Assembly (NCBI GenBank): GCA_965228045.1
Contig: OZ245789.1
Span: 1,984,001-2,048,000 of the forward strand
Length of the DNA: 64,000 nt
Direction: 5' to 3'
Origin: JANQEU01 sp965228045
GTDB lineage: Bacteria; Bacteroidota; Bacteroidia; Cytophagales; Cyclobacteriaceae
In this document: in pieces, positions 17,209-24,316 of the stretch
Position numbering within the stretch: position 1 is the first letter of the stretch
Layout of the letters: each line of letters starts with the position of its first letter
Program-made: the position numbers and the translations under genes
Notes under the pieces: model-generated
What the model was told of the DNA's origin: nothing
Databases searched by the model: none
The model's input: only the letters and a program-made list of their open reading frames with translations

Positions 17209-19233
17209 TTACTTTTTGAATAGGTGTATGGTAGATCTGTATCCCGGCTTATTCATATACCAGTCCATGTAAGAGAAGCCCCCACTCTGGGCCCATGTGT
17301 TGAAGTGATCATATCCGGATCTTATATCAGTCTTCTCCATGGGATAATCGAAACTCTGTGGCAGGTTCATGCCCCACGGTAGACCAACCTTTGTTTTGTA
17401 GTAGATACCGGTACTCTCATCGGAGTCATCGTTTGAAGTTCCAAAATAGCTTCTGTCTGCCAGGTCAGTAGGTACATACGACGGTAAATGAACTTCTCTT
17501 CCCCGTGTCTGATTGATCACCAGAAATGGGTTATATGGTGCTGACCCAAGGTTACTCATTTGCTGTGGTAAGGTGAAAAGTACATTTACCTTCACGGTGT
17601 CCGGTGTCTGATAGGGAAGACTTTCGGACGTATTGATAAATCCATAGCTGTCAAATCCCTGGTGTACATTATCTGAAACTATGATTACGGCCTTAGACTG
17701 ATTGGTTTCGGTCCCATTAGAATTGAACGAAAACAAATTCCCGGAAATATTATTACCATTTACGCTTTCAATGATTTCGTGATCGGAATTCATTTGAAAT
17801 CCAAATGCATTTTTGAATCCGGCCCCGACAGCTTTTATTATGAACTCAGAGTCCATAGAAGTGATCTTGTTTTGGGCATTCGCGAAATGCGTATACTGAT
17901 ACTCTATGACGAGGTCATTGAAATCATAGTCACCAACGAGAGGCCATTGATCTTCAAAAGCGAAAGTCCCGTATGTATTTTCAGCCGGATAGACATATTG
18001 ATACGATTTTTCCGGATCTTCGGGAAATTCATCGTAGATGTCATTTACACCGTCTTTATCTGTGTCACCTGGCTTATCGATTGGGTTGACGTTTTGAGTG
18101 CTGATCCCTTCTACCGGATTGGAAGTGACATACAGAATTGCATCATTGAAATCAAGATCACTTCCTACGTCTCTGTTCTGATCTTCAAATCCGATCAGGA
18201 ACAGTTCATTTACTTCATCCCAAAGCAAAACAGTGTGTTTTCTGTGTTCATCAGTTGATTCAGGGTTCAGATCGGGGTTGCTGTAGATCTGATGAATACC
18301 ATGAGTGATATTACTTCCATTCCACCCATTTGCGAAAAGCGCGAATCCGATGGTAGTACCTGGCTCAAATCGACCCAGATAAACTTTGTCACCGGCGATC
18401 AGGTTGCCACCGCTGTTATGAAATGACAGGTTGGGATATACGATATTTACATTTCCCACCTCCTCAACTGTGGTTGGCTCATTGCCTGTGGAGTAAGTGT
18501 AATACCCAATTGTATTTTTGTATCCCGCACCTTCGTGAACGAAAGTCACCCAGACATCAGAAGTCTCAATGACATCCAGGTTGGTATTACTCCCATCTTG
18601 GATATACCTCGGATGGTAAGTTGGTACTGGTTTACTCTCAGGTAATGAAGCATTGATAAATGAAATCAAATCTGCTGTCAAGACGTCTCTTTCAGCTTCA
18701 AGGTAGTCCGGGACACCATCACTGTTATAAGTCCCCATTTCCTCAAACGCCACCAATGCCACCCTGGAAGCGGTGTGAAATACCCCGTCTACCGGAGCCA
18801 CACTTCTGCCAACAACCAGTTCATCAGACAGAAGATTAAGTCCTTCACGGTTTTCATTTATAGTGACCCCATCAATCAGGTCATCTTTCGATACCATCAG
18901 ATAATCCGGCAAACCGATGTAGCCAATTTCGATGACGTAGGATTCCTGAGCTACAGGTAGGTTAAATTCGGAATTAATCTTTCCATTTGCGTCGGTAAGG
19001 GCTTTGATGACAATTTCACCTCCGTTCAGTGGAGAGTCATTCCATACTTTTACCAGTACACCTTTCAGAGGTGTGCCGTTAAGTTCCAGCTCGAGAGAAA
19101 CATTCTCCAGACGGATCGTTTCGTAGTTGAAAGCTTCCTGAAAATCTGATTCAGGTAGCTCTGCATTATATTCCCTCACACACCCGGTGAAAAGGAATAC
19201 AGATAGGATAGAAAGGTATACTAGGTTTTTCAT
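17209..19233 (-). CDS. LruC-domain (DUF4842) and DUF4114-containing lipoprotein
   Basis: 674-aa lipoprotein: signal peptide with lipobox LFTGC (Cys18). Residues about 35-110 look like a carboxypeptidase-regulatory-type beta domain. The middle has a DUF4114-like region with VLLWDEVNELFLIGFEDQN and DLDFNDAILYV. A calcium-type linker DTDKDGVNDIYDEFPEDP (near 393-410) leads into the LruC domain with FEDQWPLVGDYDFNDLVIEY. The DxDFND motifs in both halves are typical of metal-binding beta-sandwich surface proteins of Bacteroidota and Vibrio-like bacteria. Its location between the initiating phosphoglycosyl transferase and the glycosyltransferases suggests a surface protein that binds, retains or organises the polysaccharide; this is inferred from position. 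The start overlaps the preceding gene's stop by four bases. Confidence 0.85.
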   Translation of the reverse strand: MKNLVYLSILSVFLFTGCVREYNAELPESDFQEAFNYETIRLENVSLELELNGTPLKGVLVKVWNDSPLNGGEIVIKALTDANGKINSEFNLPVAQESYVIEIGYIGLPDYLMVSKDDLIDGVTINENREGLNLLSDELVVGRSVAPVDGVFHTASRVALVAFEEMGTYNSDGVPDYLEAERDVLTADLISFINASLPESKPVPTYHPRYIQDGSNTNLDVIETSDVWVTFVHEGAGYKNTIGYYTYSTGNEPTTVEEVGNVNIVYPNLSFHNSGGNLIAGDKVYLGRFEPGTTIGFALFANGWNGSNITHGIHQIYSNPDLNPESTDEHRKHTVLLWDEVNELFLIGFEDQNRDVGSDLDFNDAILYVTSNPVEGISTQNVNPIDKPGDTDKDGVNDIYDEFPEDPEKSYQYVYPAENTYGTFAFEDQWPLVGDYDFNDLVIEYQYTHFANAQNKITSMDSEFIIKAVGAGFKNAFGFQMNSDHEIIESVNGNNISGNLFSFNSNGTETNQSKAVIIVSDNVHQGFDSYGFINTSESLPYQTPDTVKVNVLFTLPQQMSNLGSAPYNPFLVINQTRGREVHLPSYVPTDLADRSYFGTSNDDSDESTGIYYKTKVGLPWGMNLPQSFDYPMEKTDIRSGYDHFNTWAQSGGFSYMDWYMNKPGYRSTIHLFKK

Positions 19234-20363
19234 ACTTTCTCTTGTTGAATTGCTGCTAAAGGCGTTTTAATTAAAATTTTAAGGTCTAACCAGAAGTTGT
19301 GTTTTCTTGCATATTCAATGTCAAGTCGCTTGCGGGATTCCGGTGAGTTCGTGGCTTTACCACGCTCTGTGACTTGCCATAGTCCTGTGATACCGGCCGG
19401 TCCCATGAATCGCTCGGTCCAGTCATCATCTGTTAATTTTTCAGCTTCATACAGTGGAAGTGGACGATTTCCTACGATTGACATATCACCCATCAGGACG
19501 TTAAAAAGTTGAGGTAATTCGTCAATACTGGTTTTGCGGATAAAATGACCAACACGAGTGATCCTGGGATCATTAATGAACTTCTTAAAGGATTGTTCTT
19601 TTTCATTCTTCAAAGTTTCCAGGTGGTCTTTTTCGGCGATAAATGTATCATCCGCCACAAGCTGGAACCTGTCCGTTTTGATTTCTGGTTGCTTTAGGCT
19701 TTCCGATTGGTTGTACATGTTTTCATCCTTCATCATTTCGATTTTCTTATCGGCATCCACCACCATCGATCTGAACTTATGGAACTTGAAAATCCTGTAC
19801 CCCATACCTACACGAGGCTGCCAGTAAAATGCCGGTCCTTTGGATTCGAGTTTGATCAGCAGGATCACAACAATGAACAGTGGAGAGAGCATTAAAATCA
19901 GAAATGAAGACAAAAGGATGTCGAAAACCCTCTTGACCAAGGGGATTTTGGGATGCTGTTTTTTTATAAGATCAGCACTATAGTGCCCCATTCTGGATGC
20001 CTTGGTAAGTCTACAGATTTGAATATCAAGTATGGAAGAGGAAATATCTATATGTAGATATTCCTTTGCTCCGTAGTCCTTTGCGGCAATGCATCGTTCT
20101 TCACAGAAATTCCTATCAAGGACGATGACGGGTATCGACAGATCTATGCCATCCAACCATCCAAGCAGCTCTGCATAAGAGTTTCCTTTTTCTGAATTCC
20201 CGTTAATCACAATGACATTAGGCAGGTCGATTCTATTGTTTAGTCGATGCTTGAGTGCCTGAAGGGCATCCGATTGATTCAGATAATTGGATACCCTGTA
20301 GGAATACTTCAGTAGATCCTGGGTACGCTGCTCCAATCCAACCAATGATACTTCCGCTTTCAT
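19230..20363 (-). CDS. Initiating phosphoglycosyl transferase with N-terminal receiver-like domain
   Basis: 377-aa membrane enzyme that would start glycan synthesis by moving a sugar phosphate onto undecaprenyl phosphate. The C-terminal bacterial sugar transferase domain (about 145-377) shows VKRVFDILLSSFLILMLSP (membrane helix), FKFHKFRSM, the catalytic Asp281-Glu282 in TSIDELPQLFNVLMGDMSIVG and GPAGITGLWQV. A polar insertion of about 50 residues lies between FRSM and ARITRVG-like NDPRITRVG. Residues 1-125 resemble a response-regulator receiver fold (VIVINGN, IPVIVLDRN, GAKEYLHIDIS) but the phospho-acceptor position reads INGNSEKG, without Asp. The stand-alone receiver gene directly upstream overlaps it by one base (TGATG), suggesting that receiver-type regulation acts on this enzyme. 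Confidence 0.88.
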   Translation of the reverse strand: MKAEVSLVGLEQRTQDLLKYSYRVSNYLNQSDALQALKHRLNNRIDLPNVIVINGNSEKGNSYAELLGWLDGIDLSIPVIVLDRNFCEERCIAAKDYGAKEYLHIDISSSILDIQICRLTKASRMGHYSADLIKKQHPKIPLVKRVFDILLSSFLILMLSPLFIVVILLIKLESKGPAFYWQPRVGMGYRIFKFHKFRSMVVDADKKIEMMKDENMYNQSESLKQPEIKTDRFQLVADDTFIAEKDHLETLKNEKEQSFKKFINDPRITRVGHFIRKTSIDELPQLFNVLMGDMSIVGNRPLPLYEAEKLTDDDWTERFMGPAGITGLWQVTERGKATNSPESRKRLDIEYARKHNFWLDLKILIKTPLAAIQQEKV

Positions 20364-20725
20364 CAGTTCATGAATTTTTTAACCTTGATCCCCAGTTCCA
20401 CCGGGTTAAAAGGTTTACATACAAAATCTTCAGCTCCTGCTTCGAGGCAACTGATTCTTACTGAACTATTGAGGTTTCCGGAAAGAAAGATTACAGGGAC
20501 ATCTTTGTAGAAGCCGGATGTTTTGAGGGTTGTCAAAAACTTGAAACCATCAGAACCATCAAGTTCGTAGTCCAGAAGTATTAGATCAGGTTCATTACCC
20601 TGATCAAGGGAAGTTAGGGCGTTATTTGCGTTATCACATGTAACTACCTCGTATTCCGATGAGAAGTAGCTTTTAAGAAACTCCCTCATCATCATGTTGT
20701 CCTCAACTATTAGTAGCGTCTTCAT
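20363..20725 (-). CDS. Stand-alone response regulator receiver protein
   Basis: 120-aa single-domain receiver (CheY-like) with no output domain. It shows the acidic pair (LLIVEDN), phospho-acceptor Asp in LILLDYELDGSDGF, the switch Ser (VIFLSGN) and the Lys in FVCKPFNPVE, so it should be phosphorylatable. The start at 20725 (MKTLLIVEDN) is used; an in-frame ATG at 20767 would add 14 residues without similarity to receivers and would overlap the promoter. First gene of the polysaccharide cluster. It may act as a phosphate-dependent regulator or partner of the receiver-like domain of the downstream phosphoglycosyl transferase. No kinase is adjacent. Confidence 0.92.
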   Translation of the reverse strand: MKTLLIVEDNMMMREFLKSYFSSEYEVVTCDNANNALTSLDQGNEPDLILLDYELDGSDGFKFLTTLKTSGFYKDVPVIFLSGNLNSSVRISCLEAGAEDFVCKPFNPVELGIKVKKFMN

Positions 20726-20742
20726 ACAATTTGATTTTTGCT

Positions 20743-20813
20743 CGAAAGTATTTCGGGCTAATTGCATGAATTGAGGACTTTAGATGTTTGGTATAGATCT
20801 GTCGATTTTTGGA
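20743..20813 (-). promoter_or_regulatory. Promoter with 43-bp shared upstream block (copy B)
   Basis: On the minus strand TACTTTCG at 20750-20743 is a one-mismatch match to the TAnnTTTG -7 box, 17 bases upstream of the ATG at 20725. The block 20771-20813 begins exactly 20 bp upstream of it and matches 15031-15073 at 32 of 43 positions with no gap. Matching spacing in both copies supports a functional element rather than chance. Confidence 0.58.
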
Positions 20814-20821
20814 CAGAAAAA

Positions 20822-20858
20822 GGTTTAACGACCTTGAATACGGTTTAGCGGCCTTAAA
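20822..20858. repeat. Imperfect 17-bp direct repeat upstream of the receiver gene promoter
   Basis: Two copies of GGTTTARCGRCCTTRAA (20822-20838 and 20842-20858), 14 of 17 positions identical, with a 20-bp period, about two helical turns. They lie directly upstream of promoter copy B and between divergently important regions (3' end of the dioxygenase-like gene and the cluster promoter). The arrangement fits a binding site for a dimeric activator. Confidence 0.55.
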
Positions 20859-20879
20859 GAGTCGTCGCCATCCGATGTT

Positions 20880-21527
20880 TCAGACTACAATCGTTTTTTC
20901 CAGAATATAACCGTCTGCCAGGTTACCGGTAAGTGAATCTGCCATGTTTTCATCCAGGCTGTTTCGAAATACACCATCGCGCTGATTGGAAGTATTGGCG
21001 GTGCCTCGATAGGCCTCGGTAGAATAGACCTCTTCCGTTGGGGCTTCAGGAAAAGCGACCTGGGTAATCTTGAGTGATTTCTCATTTGCATCAAGCACCT
21101 CCACATGAATATGTGGGGCTCTGCCAGGATACCAACCTGGAAATATGCTTATAAATGAAACTCGTCCGGAGGAATCGGTGGTCTGTCTTCCACGGAGAAA
21201 GTGCCTGTTGTTAAAGCCATTGTATTCGGAGTAGTTGCCTTGAGCATCACAGTGCCATATATCCACAAAAACTCCGTCAACGGTGCCGCAATCATGCTCA
21301 CTTGACTGTACGGTCAAGTTGATGAGAAGCGCTATGCCTTTTCGGTCAGAAATAATGTTTTCTCTCACAAGTTCCGATGGAGTTTTTATAGGAAAAGGGC
21401 CCGCGGTTTCATTTGGAGATGGCACACAAACATCAGCTCCATCGCCATTTTTTTCACAAGCAGACGCTACAGTGGGTATACCTACGAGCCCAAACAGCCC
21501 TTTTTTTATGAATTCTTTCCTTCTCAT
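20880..21527 (-). CDS. Intradiol ring-cleavage dioxygenase-like protein, exported
   Basis: 215-aa protein of the protocatechuate 3,4-dioxygenase/catechol 1,2-dioxygenase beta-sandwich family. The N-terminus MRRKEFIKKGLFGLVG with VASAC near residue 24 looks like a Tat-type or lipoprotein signal, so it is probably periplasmic or membrane-anchored. Family motifs: SPNETAGPFPI, GTVDGVFVDIWHCDAQGNYSEY (Tyr ligand) and FPGWYPGRAPHIHVEV (Tyr and two His ligands of the non-haem iron). All four expected iron ligands appear present. Exported Bacteroidota homologues have no assigned substrate and no aromatic-degradation genes are nearby, so aromatic ring cleavage should not be assumed. Confidence 0.87.
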   Translation of the reverse strand: MRRKEFIKKGLFGLVGIPTVASACEKNGDGADVCVPSPNETAGPFPIKTPSELVRENIISDRKGIALLINLTVQSSEHDCGTVDGVFVDIWHCDAQGNYSEYNGFNNRHFLRGRQTTDSSGRVSFISIFPGWYPGRAPHIHVEVLDANEKSLKITQVAFPEAPTEEVYSTEAYRGTANTSNQRDGVFRNSLDENMADSLTGNLADGYILEKTIVV

Positions 21528-21642
21528 ATCGGATTGTCCTGTTTAGTATTACACGGCAATAGCACTATTCAGTTGTTAGGTTGATGAAATCCGGACAAAT
21601 GGATGATCCCTTCGAAAACCACAAAACGGAGTATTCAGAAAA

Positions 21643-23112
21643 ATGATAGAAATAGTTTCTAGAGCTCACGGCTTTTCAAAACAAGTCGCTATACGGTCCG
21701 ATGGTAAGACTTTTACCTACCAGGAATTACTGGATCAGTCCAACATTGCAGCCAGTTATATGATGGGTTCACATTCTGGCCTGCGAGGCAAAAGGGTGGC
21801 GTTTATGGTAAAACCAGGGTTCGATTATGTGAAAATACAGTGGGGCATCTGGAGAGCAGGAGGTATTGCTGTGCCTTTAAATCCAGGGACACCCCTTGCA
21901 GCTCTTGAGTATACTTTGAAGGATTCAGGAGCAGAAATATTGATCGTCTCCCCTGAATATGGAGAGACATTGGAAGGGGGTTCACCTGTAGAAAGGCTTT
22001 TTACCACAGCGGAGATAGAGGGGACCCCGACAAAACTCCCGGATATCCAGGAAAGCGACCCTGCGATGATCCTATACACCAGTGGCACGACTGGATCTCC
22101 CAAAGGTGTCGTTACCACGCACTCCAATATAAGAGCCCAGATAACTTCACTGGTTGAAGCCTGGAAATGGAGTGTCGGGGACAGCATTGTTAACGTGCTT
22201 CCATTACATCACGTGCACGGAATTATCAATATTGTCAGCTGCGCACTCTGGAGTGGTGCCACTTGCCATTTTCTGCCAAAATTTGATGAAAAGGCAATTT
22301 TTAAACTCATCGAAGATCGGACCATCAATCTCTTCATGGCAGTACCTACCATTTACTACAAGCTCATAAAATACTATGAAGAACTTCCATTGGCCGAAAG
22401 GCAGAAGTTGTCAGAAGCATTGGTCCATATGAGGTTAATGGTCAGTGGGTCTGCGGCTTTACCTGTTTCTACTCTTGAAAAGTGGAAAGAGATCAGTGGA
22501 CATACGCTGTTGGAGCGGTATGGTATGACCGAAATTGGGATGGCAATCAGCAATCCTTATAACGGGGAACGACGACCGGGACACATTGGACAGCCTTTGC
22601 CCCAGATCCAGGTTCGGCTGGTCGAAGAAGACGGCAATTTGGCCGAAGGTCCGGGGGAAATTCAGGTGAAAGGTCCGGGTGTTTTCAAGGAATATTGGAA
22701 GAGGCAGAAAGCTACGGATGAATCCTTTACCGAGGATGGGTGGTTCAAAACGGGAGATATCGCACAGGTATTTGATGGTAGTTACAAAATACTGGGAAGA
22801 AACTCAGTGGATATCATAAAATCCGGAGGATACAAAATATCAGCTTTGGAGATAGAAGAGGTACTGCGCAAACATCCGTTAGTAAAAGACTGCGGAGTCG
22901 TTGGAATACCTGACGAAGAGTGGGGCGAAATTATTGGGGCAGGTATCATCAGTGAAAGCGAAATAGATACCGAAACACTCAAAAACTGGCTTAAAGAAAA
23001 ACTGCCTGGATATAAGATTCCAAGGAAATATCTGTTTCTGGAAGACTTACCAAGAAATGCAATGGGAAAAGTCACCAAAAAGGAGCTCACCAAACTTTTT
23101 GAAATCCAATGA
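21643..23112 (+). CDS. Malonyl-CoA synthetase-like AMP-forming acyl-CoA synthetase (MatB/ACSF3 type)
   Basis: 489-aa ANL-superfamily ligase, cytoplasmic. The P-loop ILYTSGTTGSPKG (near residue 143), LPLHHVHG, LLERYGMTEIGMA, DGWFKTGDIA, hinge GRNSVDIIKSGGYKISALEIE and the catalytic Lys in PRNAMGKVTKK are all present. Several segments, notably RGKRVAFMVK, WRAGGIAVPLNPGTP and the YGMTEIGMA region, read like the MatB/ACSF3 branch that makes malonyl-CoA from malonate, ATP and CoA. The assignment is supported by the next two genes, which encode both subunits of a MadLM malonate transporter and overlap its end by four bases. Other short dicarboxylic or branched acids remain possible. Confidence 0.85.
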   Translation: MIEIVSRAHGFSKQVAIRSDGKTFTYQELLDQSNIAASYMMGSHSGLRGKRVAFMVKPGFDYVKIQWGIWRAGGIAVPLNPGTPLAALEYTLKDSGAEILIVSPEYGETLEGGSPVERLFTTAEIEGTPTKLPDIQESDPAMILYTSGTTGSPKGVVTTHSNIRAQITSLVEAWKWSVGDSIVNVLPLHHVHGIINIVSCALWSGATCHFLPKFDEKAIFKLIEDRTINLFMAVPTIYYKLIKYYEELPLAERQKLSEALVHMRLMVSGSAALPVSTLEKWKEISGHTLLERYGMTEIGMAISNPYNGERRPGHIGQPLPQIQVRLVEEDGNLAEGPGEIQVKGPGVFKEYWKRQKATDESFTEDGWFKTGDIAQVFDGSYKILGRNSVDIIKSGGYKISALEIEEVLRKHPLVKDCGVVGIPDEEWGEIIGAGIISESEIDTETLKNWLKEKLPGYKIPRKYLFLEDLPRNAMGKVTKKELTKLFEIQ

Positions 23113-23480
23113 AGATCTACGGTGTAGCATTATTAGCGGGTTGTTATCTGCTCGGTCAGTTGCTGGGCAATCTTTTGGGACAATTGATTGACGTAAATGG
23201 AAACGTCGGTGGCGTTGGTTTCGGTATGGTCTTGCTGATACTTGCTAGTCACAGGCTGAAGGTCAATGAAGTTGACCATAAGGAAATGGAGCTGGGCATC
23301 ACTTTTTGGACCCATATGTACATTCCCGTCATTGTCGCAATGGCTGCCACGCAGAATGTAAAAGCCGCGCTTTCAGGAGGGTGGGTGGCTATTTTGGCGG
23401 GTGTCCTTGCCACATCTGTTTGTTTTTTCCTGGTTCCGGCTCTTGCCAAAATAGGAAAGGGCGGTGATGGAAGTGTTTGA
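23109..23480 (+). CDS. madL: Malonate transporter subunit MadL
   Basis: 123-aa inner-membrane protein with about four hydrophobic segments; it starts MKIYGVALLAGCYLLGQLLGNLLG and has GNVGGVGFGMVLLI, which match the MadL family. MadL and MadM together form a sodium-dependent malonate importer in malonate-using bacteria. The start overlaps the synthetase gene by four bases (ATGA) and the end overlaps madM by 14 bases, so the three genes are coupled. Confidence 0.88.
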   Translation: MKIYGVALLAGCYLLGQLLGNLLGQLIDVNGNVGGVGFGMVLLILASHRLKVNEVDHKEMELGITFWTHMYIPVIVAMAATQNVKAALSGGWVAILAGVLATSVCFFLVPALAKIGKGGDGSV

Positions 23481-24210
23481 AAGCCTGTTGGAAAAGAACG
23501 GGCTGGTGTTTGCCTTCTTATACGTTGGAATTGGGATGTTTCTCGCTCAGAGATTGTCATCCACTTTCAAAAACAGGATTCCAGGTGTGGCCCTGGCAAT
23601 TACCGCTGCCTTGATAATCGCCTATTTTGGTGGTGATAAAGGAATTGGGAGTTACCCACTTTTTGCAGGACTTACCATCCTTGGAGGTTCCATGTTCCGG
23701 GACTTCACCATCGTAGCAACAGCCATGGGCGCCAGTCTGGATCAATTAAAGCGAACGGGTTTAGCCGGAATCATCTCACTGTTTCTTGGAGTTATCGTTA
23801 CTTTCTTCGTTGGTGGAGCAGTAGGCTATGCTTTCGGATATACGGACGCTGTAAGTTTCACCACGATTGGGGCCGGAGCTTGTACATATATAGTAGGTCC
23901 CGTTACAGGTGCAGCCTTGGGCGCATCCAGTGACATCATTGCGATAAGCATAGCCACGGGCGTTGTGAAAACTGTATTCGTGACTATTGTTACGCCTATG
24001 GCTGCTAAAAAGATGGGTCTGGATAATCCGGGCACTGCCATGGTATTTGGCGGGCTGATCGGAACCACCAGTGGTGTGGCTGCCGGTCTGGCTGCCACCG
24101 ATCCAAAATTGGTTCCTTATGGTGCGCTTACGGCCACATTTTATACAGGTCTTGGTGTATTGATTTGCCCATCGGTTTTGTACATAATTGTGTCATTTCT
24201 GTTGAAATAA
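23467..24210 (+). CDS. madM: Malonate transporter subunit MadM
   Basis: 247-aa membrane protein with about seven to eight hydrophobic segments and glycine-rich stretches (GGDKGIGSYPLFAGLTILGGSMFRDF; GPVTGAALGASSDIIAISIATG) characteristic of MadM. It pairs with MadL for malonate uptake. The ATG at 23467 is preferred to the GTG three bases earlier. No malonate decarboxylase subunits are seen nearby, so imported malonate is probably activated to malonyl-CoA by the synthetase encoded upstream. Confidence 0.88.
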   Translation: MEVFESLLEKNGLVFAFLYVGIGMFLAQRLSSTFKNRIPGVALAITAALIIAYFGGDKGIGSYPLFAGLTILGGSMFRDFTIVATAMGASLDQLKRTGLAGIISLFLGVIVTFFVGGAVGYAFGYTDAVSFTTIGAGACTYIVGPVTGAALGASSDIIAISIATGVVKTVFVTIVTPMAAKKMGLDNPGTAMVFGGLIGTTSGVAAGLAATDPKLVPYGALTATFYTGLGVLICPSVLYIIVSFLLK

Positions 24211-24316
24211 CCAGATAATGATTAGGGATGTCCGCTGGCGCGAAACAGTCTAAGAGCAGGCCCTGTTAATTTTCTCCATTTGTCCGTTAACTTCGCCAAA
24301 TCAGATTTAAAATCAA

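Noticed and set aside
15003..20813. Sigma-54 type (-24/-12) promoters for the polysaccharide cluster
   Set aside because: No GG-N10-GC pattern with proper spacing was found in either region, whereas TAnnTTTG-like boxes are present at matching places.
20880..21527. Role of the dioxygenase-like protein in aromatic degradation
   Set aside because: It is exported and there are no neighbouring genes of the beta-ketoadipate pathway; only the fold and iron ligands are supported.
24211..24316. Sigma-70-type promoter TTTG (24279) and TAACTTCG (24288) before the SLC13 gene
   Set aside because: The spacing between the two boxes is only 5 bp instead of about 19.
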